Assembly (NCBI RefSeq): GCF_006715085.1
Contig: NZ_VFMM01000001.1
Coordinates: 1,364,001-1,428,000 of the forward strand
Length of the DNA: 64,000 nt
Reading direction: 5' to 3'
Source: Kribbella jejuensis
Lineage (GTDB): Bacteria > Actinomycetota > Actinomycetes > Propionibacteriales > Kribbellaceae
Each line of letters begins with the position of its first letter. Position 1 is the stretch's first letter. The notes under the pieces were generated by a model, which made no database searches, was not told where the DNA came from, and saw nothing but the letters and a program-made list of their open reading frames with translations. The position numbers and the translations under genes are program-made. Positions 1 through 8,070 of the stretch are shown here, piece after piece.

Positions 1-326
1 ATTACAAGCTGCTCCGCGCGGCCGTCGACGCGGCCGAGGCGGCCGGGCTGAACGTGCACGTCGGCCAGGTGTTCTCCGGCGACCTGTTCTACAACGACCG
101 TCCCGACCTGGTCTCGCGGACCGCGGAGTACGGCGTGCTCGGCATCGAGATGGAGGCCGCCGCGCTGTACACGCTGGCGGCGAAGTTCGGCCGCCGGGCG
201 CTCGGCATCATGACGGTGTCGGACCACCTGATCACGCACGAGGTGACGTCCGCGGAGGAGCGCCAGACGACGTTCTCCGAGATGATCACGATCGCACTGG
301 ACGCGGCGATCGAGGTGCCGGTCTGA
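1..326 (+). CDS. deoD: Purine nucleoside phosphorylase, DeoD type (3' part)
   Basis: The gene enters from outside the window; about 108 C-terminal residues are visible in the frame that begins at base 3. It contains the DeoD signature around [10 protein letters not shown] (bases 141-170), whose Met-Glu pair contacts the ribose in this family, followed by a motif with TVSDHL whose Asp is the catalytic acid in hexameric PNPs. The family cleaves purine nucleosides with phosphate in cytoplasmic salvage. The end at VPV is normal for the family. The stop overlaps the proposed CTG start of the next gene. Identification is from motifs; uridine phosphorylase is the closest alternative but fits less well. 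Confidence 0.85.
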   Translation, partial: YKLLRAAVDAAEAAGLNVHVGQVFSGDLFYNDRPDLVSRTAEYGVLGIEMEAAALYTLAAKFGRRALGIMTVSDHLITHEVTSAEERQTTFSEMITIALDAAIEVPV

Positions 327-910
327 ACCGCCGGCTCGGCGCGGCCTTCGCCTGCGCCGCGCTGCTGCTCGGTACGACGGCCTGCTCCAGCAGCAAGCCG
401 TCGTCATCGTCCGGGGGCAGCAGCCCGAGCACATCTACTACCGGATCTACTGCCGGGCCTACGACTGGACCGTCGGCGACGTCCAGCAGCGGGTCTGAAG
501 AGACACTGTCGGATCTCACCGAAGCACAGGTGGTTGCCGCGTTCACCGGTCAGCAGTACCAGTGCACCACCGACGAGGCGTACCAGACGTGCAGCAAGGG
601 CACGACGTCCGTACAGGTGCTGATCGGCACCCAGCCTCGCCCTGCGGTGCTCTCACTGCAGGCCACGGGCGCCGCCGCAGAGGCGGCAGCGGCGCTGGTC
701 GAGTTCGCACCGCAGGCGCTCGAGCTCGCTCACGTGAATCCACGCGGCACGATCGTCGACTGGCTGAAACAGCAGTCGGGCAAGGCGGGCGGTACCACAA
801 CGGCCGGCAACTGGACCGTCGAATTCTCCACCGAGTCCGGTACCGATCAGCCCGGCGCGATCCTCACGCTGACCGACAAGCTCTGCAAGGTGGACTGCGG
901 AGCGGAGTAG
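323..910 (+). CDS. Putative secreted lipoprotein, Ser/Thr-rich linker
   Basis: A 195-residue protein if it starts at CTG 323, which overlaps the upstream stop in CTGA and lies 5 nt after GAGGTG (312-317). The N-terminus then reads as a lipoprotein signal: LNRR, a hydrophobic stretch [10 protein letters not shown] and a Cys at residue 21 in GTTAC, followed by about 45 Ser/Thr/Gly/Pro residues as a wall-spanning linker. A GTG at 530 is the first ordinary start, but it would discard the whole signal and linker. The C-terminal domain has three Cys (in YQC, YQTC and LCKVDC) and no recognised family. Function unknown; surface location is inferred from the signal. Confidence 0.6.
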   Translation: MNRRLGAAFACAALLLGTTACSSSKPSSSSGGSSPSTSTTGSTAGPTTGPSATSSSGSEETLSDLTEAQVVAAFTGQQYQCTTDEAYQTCSKGTTSVQVLIGTQPRPAVLSLQATGAAAEAAAALVEFAPQALELAHVNPRGTIVDWLKQQSGKAGGTTTAGNWTVEFSTESGTDQPGAILTLTDKLCKVDCGAE

Positions 911-916
911 CGGGCG

Positions 917-1552
917 CTACGCCGCGACCAGTTTGGGCAGCACCTGCATGATGCGGTCGCACAGCAGTGCGGGTGCCTTGTCCGGGTTCGCGGCGTAGGC
1001 CACCACGGCCTGCTCGAACAGGCCGTCGACCAGGGCGTACGCCGTCGGCGCGTCCACGGTCGGGATCGTCTCGGTGAGATCGGCGTACCGCGACAGGATC
1101 CGCCAGATCATCTCCTCGAGCAGCTTGTCGATCGCCTCGACGTCCGGGCGCAACTGCTCCTCGAACATGCTCTGCGCGCGGAGGTCGTACCAGAGCTTGT
1201 GCATCGGGGTTTCCTCGACCAGCGTCTGGGTCATCTTGGCCAGGAAGCCGGTCGCGAGCTCCTCCGCCGACGTCGCCGTCTCCACGACCTCGTCGTACCG
1301 CCGGGCGCACTTGGTCTTGTAGTAGCGCACGCAGTAGCTGATCAGGTCGATCTTGTCGCGGAAGTAGTAGTGCACGACGCCGTGCGTGAACTCGGAGTTG
1401 TTCGCGATCTCGCGCAGGCTGGTGCGCGCGTAGCCGAGCTCACCGAGGGTCTTCAGCGCGGACTCGGCCAGCGCGATCCGGCGGCGCTCGATCTTGTCGA
1501 TCCCCGAGACGCGGGCAGGTCGCTCCTCAGCGGCGGACACCACGGCATTCAC
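917..1552 (-). CDS. TetR family regulator, probable repressor of the acyl-CoA operon
   Basis: A 211-residue TetR protein. The N-terminal helix-turn-helix (about residues 20-70) has the usual pattern ALKTLGELGYARTSLREIA then HGVVHYYFRDK. The C-terminal ligand domain is not assigned. I chose the GTG at 1552 (VNAVVSAAEE) because the upstream extension would cover the operator region. The divergent SDR, saccharopine-like and acyl-CoA ligase genes start 160 bases away, and two inverted repeats lie between, so it likely represses them and itself. An acyl-CoA or steroid-like ligand is a guess from the neighbours. The 3' end is 6 bases from the convergent lipoprotein gene. Confidence 0.82.
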   Translation of the reverse strand: MNAVVSAAEERPARVSGIDKIERRRIALAESALKTLGELGYARTSLREIANNSEFTHGVVHYYFRDKIDLISYCVRYYKTKCARRYDEVVETATSAEELATGFLAKMTQTLVEETPMHKLWYDLRAQSMFEEQLRPDVEAIDKLLEEMIWRILSRYADLTETIPTVDAPTAYALVDGLFEQAVVAYAANPDKAPALLCDRIMQVLPKLVAA

Positions 1553-1626
1553 CCACTCTTCTGCTCGACTCGTTGCGTCAGAGTACCCCGCGCCGGGCCA
1601 GGCGCGTCCCGGCGCGGGGCGGTTTC

Positions 1627-1662
1627 TTGACAAGTGTCAAACAAAGTCTTGACGAGTGTCAA
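1627..1662. promoter_or_regulatory. Double TetR-type operator
   Basis: Two inverted repeats: TTGACAAGTGTCAA at 1627-1640 (6-bp arms, perfect) and TTGACGAGTGTCAA at 1649-1662 (one arm mismatch). The centres are 22 bp apart, two helical turns, so two dimers could bind the same face. The left half of each also resembles a -35 box (TTGACA, TTGACG), so binding would block transcription. They sit between the divergent TetR gene and the SDR operon. Binding is inferred. Confidence 0.7.
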
Positions 1663-1711
1663 AAGACTGGCCCAGAGTGTGAACAACCCGTACGAGCAAA
1701 GGGAGCTTCAG

Positions 1712-2518
1712 ATGGGTTCACTCGATCTCTCCGGCCGCAAGGCCCTGGTCACCGGCGGCGCGCAGGGTCTCGGCGAGGGCATGGCGCGAGCCCTCGCGGC
1801 AGCCGGTGCCAAAGTCGTGATCAGCGACATCCAGAAGGACCTCGGCGAAAAGGTCGCCGACGCACTGGACCAGGAGTACGGCGACGGGAACGGCTTCGTC
1901 GCGCACGACATCACCGACGACGGCGACTGGGAGAACGCGGTGGTCGCCGCCAACGACATCCTCGGCGGGCTGGACATCCTGGTGAACAACGCGGGGGTGG
2001 AGATCACCAGCCTGCTCACCGAGGTCACTGCGGACCAGATCCGCAAGATGCTCGAGGTCAACATCCTCGGCACCACGCTCGGCATCAAGTGGGGTCTGCG
2101 GACGATGCGTCCCGAAGGCCTGGCCGGTCAGGGCGGCGCGATCATCAACGTCGCGTCGGTCGCGGCCACGATCGCGTTCCCGGGCATCGCGGTGTACTCC
2201 GCGACCAAGTCCGCGGTCGACCGGCTGACCCGGGTCGCCGCGATGGAGTCCGGCAAGCTCGGGTACGGCGTCCGCGTCAACTGCATCTACCCCGGCCTGG
2301 TCCCGACCGCGATGGGCGCCGGTCTGGCGAACGACGTCGCCCAGCTCGGCCTGTTCGAGTCGCCCGAGGCCGCGGTGGCGGCGGTGGTCGGACTGACCCC
2401 GTCCGGACGCCTCGGTGAGGTCTCGGACATCGCGGACGCAGTGGTGTTCCTGGCCTCGAACGAGGCGCGGTTCATCACCGGCATCGGCCTGCCGGTCGAC
2501 GGCGGGATGGGGATGTAG
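1712..2518 (+). CDS. Short-chain dehydrogenase/reductase (SDR)
   Basis: A 268-residue classical SDR with the Rossmann motif TGGAQGLG (residues 14-21), NNAG (92-95), catalytic Ser149, and Tyr162 and Lys166 in YSATK. Such enzymes oxidise or reduce hydroxy/keto groups with NAD(P). Asp39 at the end of beta-2 (VISDI) suggests NAD(H). The start is ATG 1712, 6 bases after AAGGGAG (1699-1705); an open frame reaches back to 1634 but would pass through the operators. It heads a three-gene operon with no gap to the next gene. The ligase downstream suggests an acyl-CoA or steroid-like substrate; this is inference. Confidence 0.85.
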   Translation: MGSLDLSGRKALVTGGAQGLGEGMARALAAAGAKVVISDIQKDLGEKVADALDQEYGDGNGFVAHDITDDGDWENAVVAANDILGGLDILVNNAGVEITSLLTEVTADQIRKMLEVNILGTTLGIKWGLRTMRPEGLAGQGGAIINVASVAATIAFPGIAVYSATKSAVDRLTRVAAMESGKLGYGVRVNCIYPGLVPTAMGAGLANDVAQLGLFESPEAAVAAVVGLTPSGRLGEVSDIADAVVFLASNEARFITGIGLPVDGGMGM

Positions 2519-3643
2519 ATGTCCGAGAAACCAGTGGTTGTGTACGGCGCCTCGGGCTACACCGGCCGTCTCGTCTGTGAGTACCTGCGGCACTACCACG
2601 TTCCGTTCGTCGCAGCCGGTCGTAGTGAGGACAAGCTGAAGGCGTCGATGGACTCCAACGTCCCCGGCATCGAGACAGCGGACTACGAGGTCGCTGCGGT
2701 CGACCATGACGTCTCAGCACTGACCGACCTGTTCAAGGGCTCGTCCGTGGTGCTCAACACGGTCGGACCGTTCAGCGAGCTGGGCCCTGCCGCAGTAGAG
2801 GCTGCGCTTGCGGCAGGAGCGCACTACACCGACACCACCGGCGAGCAGGACTGGTTGATCACCTGCGACGAGAAGTACGGTGCCAAGTTCGCCGAGGCCG
2901 GCCTGCTCCTGGCGCCGGGCATCGCGCAGATGTACACGACCGGTGAGATCGCCGCACAGCTGTGCCTGGAAGAGCCCGGTCTCGACACGCTCGACATCGC
3001 AGTGTTCTGGGGAGGCAGTCCGACCATCGCCTCGACCCGCACGATCCTGGTGAACGCTGCGACGTCCAAAGCGCACTATCTCGATCAGAACGCGTACGTC
3101 GAGTTCCCGGAGCAAGGCCTGGTGCCGTTGGTGGTGCCTGGGCAGCATGAGCTGGCACTGTCACTGCCCTGGGGTGGCACGTCGCACCCTGTCTGGTTCA
3201 AGCGTGACCCACGGGTGGCCAACTGCAAGGCACAGGGCGGTGTGTTCAACGCTGCGCTGATGAACGGCGTACCGCAGATCGTTGCGGCTGCGCTGGAAGC
3301 TACGAAGGACATGGCGCCGGACGACCGCAACGCGGCTCTCACCGAAACAGCACGTCAGGTGATGAACCAGATGCCGCCGCGCGAGAACCCTCGCGTCAAC
3401 AAGTCGCTGGACTCGGTGCACGCGTCCGGACCGCTGGGGCGGGCGCACTGTGTCATCCACGGCAACAGCAATTACCAGCAGACAGGGCTGCTGCAGGCGT
3501 ACGCGGCGTACTCGCTGCTGCAGACGCCTCCGAAGCGGGTCGGTTTCGCGAGTGGCTGTCAGGCGTTCGGTCACCGCGAGCTGCTCGGCGTACTGCGGAG
3601 CTTCGGGCTGGTATCGGAGCCGCAACTCATGGTGTATCGCTGA
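2519..3643 (+). CDS. Saccharopine dehydrogenase-like NAD(P)-binding protein
   Basis: A 374-residue protein with an N-terminal Rossmann fold (GASGYTG at 10-16) of the saccharopine dehydrogenase NADP-binding type. The rest resembles the DUF5938 group of actinobacterial proteins and distantly the trans-acting enoyl reductases. Its ATG follows the SDR stop with no spacer, so translation is coupled. It probably reduces an intermediate of the same pathway as the SDR and the acyl-CoA ligase. A lysine-biosynthesis role is unlikely given these neighbours. The exact reaction cannot be read from sequence. Confidence 0.7.
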   Translation: MSEKPVVVYGASGYTGRLVCEYLRHYHVPFVAAGRSEDKLKASMDSNVPGIETADYEVAAVDHDVSALTDLFKGSSVVLNTVGPFSELGPAAVEAALAAGAHYTDTTGEQDWLITCDEKYGAKFAEAGLLLAPGIAQMYTTGEIAAQLCLEEPGLDTLDIAVFWGGSPTIASTRTILVNAATSKAHYLDQNAYVEFPEQGLVPLVVPGQHELALSLPWGGTSHPVWFKRDPRVANCKAQGGVFNAALMNGVPQIVAAALEATKDMAPDDRNAALTETARQVMNQMPPRENPRVNKSLDSVHASGPLGRAHCVIHGNSNYQQTGLLQAYAAYSLLQTPPKRVGFASGCQAFGHRELLGVLRSFGLVSEPQLMVYR

Positions 3644-5232
3644 TGCGACTGGTCGAGTATCTGGACAAGGGGGCGTCGCTGGCGCCGGACGCCCCCTGCC
3701 TCACCACGGACGGCGAGACGCTGACGTACGCCGACGTACAGCAGCTCTCGTACCGGATCGCGGGTGCGCTGGCGGCGACCGGCGTACGGCCCGGCGGGAA
3801 GGTCGCGATCCTGTCCGCGAACGATCCGGTGGCGTTCGCCTGCGTGTTCGGGATCAGCCGGGCCGGTGCGGTCTGGTGCCCGATCAACCCGCGCAACGAG
3901 GCGGCCGAGAACCGCGAGCTGCTCGACCAGTTCGACTGTGAAGTACTGATCTACCAAGCGGCGTTCGCACCGCTGGTGGACCGCATCCGGGACTCGTTGC
4001 CGAAGATCCACACGTTCGTGTGCCTCGACGGTGCAGCTCCGGACCCACAGACCTCCGGCCTCACCCCCCACCCTGCCGGCCGGAGAACTGTCGGCTGGGA
4101 CGCGTTCTGCGGGGGCGCGTCCCAGCCGGCACCTGATCTGACCTCACCCGACGACCTGGCGATGATCGTCGGTACCGGAGGGACGACCGGGCGCCCGAAG
4201 GGGGTGATGCTCAGCAACGGCAATCTCGAAGCGATGACCGCGCTGACGCTGATGGGATACCCGTTCGGCGAGCGGCCCGTGTACTTGGCGCTGGCACCCC
4301 TCACGCATGCGGCAGGCGTGCTGTGCTTCCCGGTGCTCGCGTCCGGCGGCGAGATCGTCATCATGCGCGCGCCCGACGTCCACGCGTTCCTGGAACTCAT
4401 CCCGCGCCACAGGGTGACGCACACGTTCCTGCCGCCGACGCTGATCTACATGGTGCTGGCGGCGCCGGAGCTCGACGCCACGGACCTGTCGTCGTTGCGG
4501 TGCTTCTGGTACGGCGCTGCGCCGATGTCGGTGGCCCGGCTCGAGGAGGCGCTCCAGCGGATCGGTCCGGTGATGGCGCAACTGTTCGGGCAGACCGAGG
4601 CACCGATGATGATCTCGATGTTGCCGCCCGCCGCGCACTTCGATGCTTTTGGCAACATTGCGCGGGACCGGCTGTCCTCGGCGGGACGACCGGCGCCGCT
4701 GGTCACGGTGGCGATCATGGGCGCGGACGGCACGTTGCTCCCGCATGGGGAGCGCGGCGAGATCGTGGTGCGCGGGTCGCTGGTGATGAAGGGGTACTAC
4801 CGCAACGCCGAGGCGACCGCGGCTGCTTCGGCGTACGGCTGGCACCACACCGGCGACATCGGGTACCTGGACGACGAGAACTACCTGTACATCGTCGATC
4901 GCGCCAAGGACATGATCATCACCGGTGGTTTCAACGTGTACTCCACCGAGGTCGAGCAGGCGCTGATGGCACACGCCGCCGTCCAGGACTGCGCGGTGAT
5001 CGGACTGCCCGACGAGAAGTGGGGCGAGCGGGTGGTGGCCGTCGTACAGCTCCAGCCGGGCGCCTCGGCGGACGCGGGCGAGCTGATCGCGTTCGCGAAG
5101 GCGCGGATCGGCAGCGTCAAGGCGCCGAAGGAAGTACTGGTCTGGCCGGACCTGCCCCGCTCCAAGGTCGGCAAGGTGGTCAAGCCAGACATCAAGGCCC
5201 GGCTGAGCGTCGCTCCTGACCCCACGCCCTAG
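3643..5232 (+). CDS. AMP-binding acyl-CoA ligase
   Basis: A 529-residue ANL-superfamily adenylating enzyme. Visible are the P-loop TGGTTGRPKG (178-187), the A5 motif FGQTEAP, the A7/A8 region GDIGYLDDENYLYIVDRAKD with the hinge Asp/Arg, and the C-terminal catalytic Lys in SKVGKVVK. It would activate a carboxylic acid to the acyl-AMP and then the acyl-CoA. The ATG overlaps the upstream stop by one base (TGATG), so it is the last gene of the TetR-controlled operon. Chain specificity is not visible. Its stop shares the tetramer CTAG with the convergent GPP34 gene. Confidence 0.88.
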   Translation: MRLVEYLDKGASLAPDAPCLTTDGETLTYADVQQLSYRIAGALAATGVRPGGKVAILSANDPVAFACVFGISRAGAVWCPINPRNEAAENRELLDQFDCEVLIYQAAFAPLVDRIRDSLPKIHTFVCLDGAAPDPQTSGLTPHPAGRRTVGWDAFCGGASQPAPDLTSPDDLAMIVGTGGTTGRPKGVMLSNGNLEAMTALTLMGYPFGERPVYLALAPLTHAAGVLCFPVLASGGEIVIMRAPDVHAFLELIPRHRVTHTFLPPTLIYMVLAAPELDATDLSSLRCFWYGAAPMSVARLEEALQRIGPVMAQLFGQTEAPMMISMLPPAAHFDAFGNIARDRLSSAGRPAPLVTVAIMGADGTLLPHGERGEIVVRGSLVMKGYYRNAEATAAASAYGWHHTGDIGYLDDENYLYIVDRAKDMIITGGFNVYSTEVEQALMAHAAVQDCAVIGLPDEKWGERVVAVVQLQPGASADAGELIAFAKARIGSVKAPKEVLVWPDLPRSKVGKVVKPDIKARLSVAPDPTP

Positions 5233-5903
5233 CTGCTGCTGCCTGCGCTCGCTGCGGTTGTCGACGCGATGATCGCGGCTGTTACGGCGGCTTGCATCTC
5301 GGCAACCGCCTTCTTGACCGCGGCCGCGGCCCAGTCGGAGTCGGCAATCTCCTTGGCACGCTGCTTCAGCGCCCGCTTGTCCACCGCGTCGGTGATGACC
5401 TTTGGTACGACGTTCAGCGCGCTGAGCAGAGCGATCAGCGCGGCGGTGCGCTGATCCGGCGCCAGCCCGTGGGTGAGCACGCTTTCCAGTTGGGTGCGCA
5501 CCTCCAACTCGTGCCGCGCGTCCTTGGCCGGCCAGCGGGTCACCGGGAACAGGCCGAGCAGCTTGCCCTGGTCGGCCTCCAGCACGCCCTTCTGGGCGAG
5601 CCTGGTCAGCAACTGATCCCGCAGGTGCTTCGACAGCGGCTTGATCTGGTCCTTGGGCTTCTTACCCGGCCTGTTGACCACATACGACAGACGCTCGTCC
5701 AGGATCGAGTCACCGGTCGGAGCGCCGTCCAGCACCTGCAGCCGACCCGACCTTCCCTCACTGGTGATGTCCAGCTTCTGCTGCAACGTCAACTCGATCA
5801 ACACCGCCCCGGCCAGCGCAAAGTCCAGCCCCGGCGACCCGGTGATCGGCTTGCCGGTCTGATCGTCGTACAACAGCAACAACAGATCCTCAGCGATCAA
5901 CAT
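5229..5903 (-). CDS. GPP34 family phosphoprotein
   Basis: A 224-residue protein starting MLIAEDLLLLLYDDQTGK, the typical opening of bacterial members of the GPP34 (Golgi phosphoprotein 3) family; it continues with SPGLDFALAGAVLIELTL. Eukaryotic GPP34 proteins bind phosphatidylinositol-4-phosphate; in actinomycetes the family is abundant and its role unknown, probably at the membrane surface. A further 15 codons are open upstream, but the family begins at this Met. The gene is convergent with the ligase and is followed on the other side by the G-rich repeat region. Confidence 0.8.
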   Translation of the reverse strand: MLIAEDLLLLLYDDQTGKPITGSPGLDFALAGAVLIELTLQQKLDITSEGRSGRLQVLDGAPTGDSILDERLSYVVNRPGKKPKDQIKPLSKHLRDQLLTRLAQKGVLEADQGKLLGLFPVTRWPAKDARHELEVRTQLESVLTHGLAPDQRTAALIALLSALNVVPKVITDAVDKRALKQRAKEIADSDWAAAAVKKAVAEMQAAVTAAIIASTTAASAGSSS

Positions 5904-6065
5904 GCCACCAACGTAACCAAGCCGCCCGCCACGAGACATCCACCGCACGACCGACTCGACAAGTCCACCTCACGTCACCACCCGCTGGTCAGGAACAGGC
6001 GACGGGGTCGCGAGACATGAAATAGCACGTGCGCTCACACCAGGAGGTGTTCCGTGACCCCGTAG

Positions 6066-6850
6066 TCCGGGCGGCGGCCGGGGCGGTGGCGGTGCCCGGG
6101 GCGGTGGCCGGGGCGGTGGCGGTGGCCGGGGCGGTGGCCGTGGCGGTGGCCGGGGCGGTGGCCGGGGCGGTGGCCGGGGCGGTGGTTGGCGCGGTGGCCG
6201 GGGCGGTGGCGGTGGCCGGGGCGGTGGTTGGCGCGGTGGCGGTGGCCCGGGGCGGTGGCGTGGTTGGGGCGGTGGCGTGGTTGGGGCGGTGGCGTGGTTG
6301 GGGCGGTGGCGTGGTTGGGGCGGTGGCGTGGTTGGGGCGGTGGCGTGGTTGGGGCGGTGGCGGTGGTTGGGCGGTGGTTGGGCGGTGGTTGGGCGGTGGT
6401 TGGGCGGTGGTTGGGCGGTGGTTGGGCGGTGGTTGGGCGGTGGTTGGGCGGTGGTTGGGCGGTGGTTGGGGCGGTGGTTGGGGCGGTGGTTGGGGCGGTG
6501 GCTGTGGCGCCGGCTGCGGCGGTGGCCCGGGGCCAAGGCTGAAGCGGTGGTCCGGGGCGATGGCTGGAGCGGTAGTTGGAGCGGTAGTTGGAGCGGTGGC
6601 CCGGGGCGGTGGCCCGGGGCGATGGCTGGGGCGGTGGTTGGGGCGATGGCTGGAGCGGTAGTTGGAGCGGTGGCCCGGGGCGGTGGCCCGGGGCGGTGGC
6701 CCGGGGCGGTGGTTGGGGGCGGTGGCCCGGGGCGGTGGTTGGGGCGGTGGTTGGGGCGGTGGTTGGGGCGGTGGTTGGGGCGGTGGTTGGGGCGGTGGTT
6801 GGGGCGGTGGTTGGGGTGGGGGTTGGGGTGGGGGTTGGGGTGGGGGTTGT
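6066..6850 (+). repeat. G-rich minisatellite of 11- and 12-base units
   Basis: About 785 bases made almost entirely of G, C and T on this strand, built from units such as GGTTGGGGCGGT (12 bases), GGTTGGGCGGT (11) and GGCCGGGGCGGT. Blocks of nearly identical units follow each other (6260-6360 with GGCGTGGTTGGGGC; 6366-6475 with 11-mers; 6735-6850 with 12-mers ending in a G-only variant). Because 11- and 12-base units alternate, reading frames rotate and remain open in several frames on both strands, giving Val/Gly/Ala or Pro/His/Arg low-complexity translations. I see no gene in 5904-6877. Runs of four G make G-quadruplexes likely on this strand. Confidence 0.9.
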
Positions 6851-6856
6851 GGATAA
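6848..6856 (-). other. DnaA-box-like 9-mer
   Basis: TGTGGATAA on the plus strand is the exact complement of the consensus DnaA box TTATCCACA. It sits at the end of the G-rich array just before the first Uma2 gene. Another exact copy is at 34966-34974 and a one-mismatch copy at 22594-22602. Single boxes occur by chance or as DnaA-regulated promoter sites; there is no origin here. Confidence 0.3.
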
Positions 6857-6877
6857 CTTCTGCGGTGGTGCGGCGGG

Positions 6878-7393
6878 ATGCGTCAGGCTGGTGGGGTGCC
6901 GACAGCAACAGCTACCCGGGACGGACGGCGGTACGAGATTGTCGACGGTCGCCTCCTCGTTACCGGACCCCAACCGCCTGCGCACCACGCAGCCGTGGTC
7001 GCCCTGATGGTGCAACTGAAACGCGCCTGCCCACCGCACCTGCTCGTCGCGGTCGGTTCCCTCGACTTCCGCCCCACCCTCAACACGTCGCTGCGCCCGG
7101 ATCTCCTGGTCTGTCCCCGTACCACCGCCCCGCTCCTGACCACCCCACCCCTGCTCGTGGTCGAGGTCCTCTCCCCCAGCACGAGAACCACCGACGTGGT
7201 CCTCAAACGCACCCTCTACGAAACCCACCGCGTCCCGTCCTACTGGCTCCTGGACCCCACCACCGAAGAACTCACCGTCCTCGAACTGACCCCAACCGGC
7301 TACACCTGCCAAGCCGTCATCCAATCCGAGGAGACATACGAGACCACCCGCCCCTTCCCACTCCCCCTCGCCCCCGCCACCCTCACCAGATGA
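6878..7393 (+). CDS. Uma2 family protein (PD-(D/E)XK nuclease fold), copy 1
   Basis: About 171 residues. It matches Uma2 (DUF820) proteins: RYEIVDGRLLV near the start, RPDLLVCPR, VVEVLSPSTR and the YWLLDP segment. The Asp, Glu-Val and later Lys (VLKRTLYE) form the putative nuclease centre. Compared with copy 2 it lacks the first 15 or so residues (the VADLETFP helix), and that missing part would fall in or beside the G-rich array, so it may be a shortened gene. The start is uncertain: ATG 6878 or GTG 6896. The function of Uma2 proteins is unknown; they are multicopy in actinomycetes and cyanobacteria. Confidence 0.7.
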   Translation: MRQAGGVPTATATRDGRRYEIVDGRLLVTGPQPPAHHAAVVALMVQLKRACPPHLLVAVGSLDFRPTLNTSLRPDLLVCPRTTAPLLTTPPLLVVEVLSPSTRTTDVVLKRTLYETHRVPSYWLLDPTTEELTVLELTPTGYTCQAVIQSEETYETTRPFPLPLAPATLTR

Positions 7394-7500
7394 CCAAAGC
7401 GGGGCATCTCGGGGCAACCTGGGGCAGATCGCCGAAACGGCACCAACCACCTGCGCGGAGCCGCCATGCTGGTCGTGTAATCGACAAGGAGGCACCCGCC

Positions 7501-8046
7501 ATGGTGGACGTGGAAACACACGAGCCGGGTCATTACACGGTGGCCGATCTCGAAACGTTCCCCGACGACGGGAAGCGTTACGAGGTGGTCGACGGGACCC
7601 TGCTGGTGACGCCCGCGCCGTTGCCGGTCCATCAGACCGCGGTGGTTGAGTTGGCCGTCGCTCTCCGGGAACGCTGCCCAGAAGATCAGAAGGTGTTCAT
7701 CGCGCCGATGGACTACCAGCCGACGCCGACACGGTCCGTGCAGCCCGACCTGCTCGTCTGCCGTCGGCAGGATGTCGGATACAAGAAGATCGAGAAGCCG
7801 CTGTTGCTCGCGGTCGAGGTTCTGTCGCAGTCGCCGAGTCTGGCGGATCGCATCCTCAAGCGGCATTTGTACGAACAGGCCGGTGTCACGTCGTACTGGA
7901 TCTTCGATCCGGGCAACGAGGAACTAACGGTTCTCGAACTCGACGGCGACATGTACGTCGAGCGGGCCGTTGTCACCGGCAAGAACGCATTTGAGGCAGA
8001 ACTGCCGTTCCCCGTGCGCATTGTCCCCGCCGACCTTGTCATCTAG
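7501..8046 (+). CDS. Uma2 family protein, copy 2
   Basis: A 181-residue, full-length Uma2 protein. ATG 7501 follows AAGGAGG (7486-7492) by 8 bases; an open frame extends back through the repeat array to 6277, but that part is low complexity. Motifs: YTVADLETFPDDGKRYEVVDG at the N-terminus, QPDLLVCRR, AVEVLSQSPS, LKRHLYEQAG and YWIFDPGNEEL. It is a diverged tandem relative of copy 1, sharing the order of motifs and the EELTVLEL segment. A PD-(D/E)XK fold is accepted for the family, but activity and substrate are unknown. It ends 24 bases from the convergent adnB stop. Confidence 0.85.
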   Translation: MVDVETHEPGHYTVADLETFPDDGKRYEVVDGTLLVTPAPLPVHQTAVVELAVALRERCPEDQKVFIAPMDYQPTPTRSVQPDLLVCRRQDVGYKKIEKPLLLAVEVLSQSPSLADRILKRHLYEQAGVTSYWIFDPGNEELTVLELDGDMYVERAVVTGKNAFEAELPFPVRIVPADLVI

Positions 8047-8062
8047 CCGGGACAACCCCGGC
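8046..8062. terminator. Hairpin between Uma2 and adnB
   Basis: GCCGGG, a 5-base loop ACAAC, then CCCGGC: a perfect 6-bp stem in the 24-base gap between two convergent stop codons. No U-tract follows on either strand, as is common for actinobacterial hairpin terminators. It could serve both genes. Confidence 0.45.
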
Positions 8063-8070
8063 GCAGATGC

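Noticed and set aside
5970..7519. Long open frames on both strands through the G-rich array (up to 590 codons)
   Set aside because: They translate to Val/Gly/Ala or Pro/His/Arg low-complexity, exist in several frames at once and depend on repeat phase. Only the Uma2 parts are real.
6878..8046. Uma2 genes as a toxin or defence system
   Set aside because: There is no partner gene or defence neighbour, and the family is a multicopy group of unknown role.
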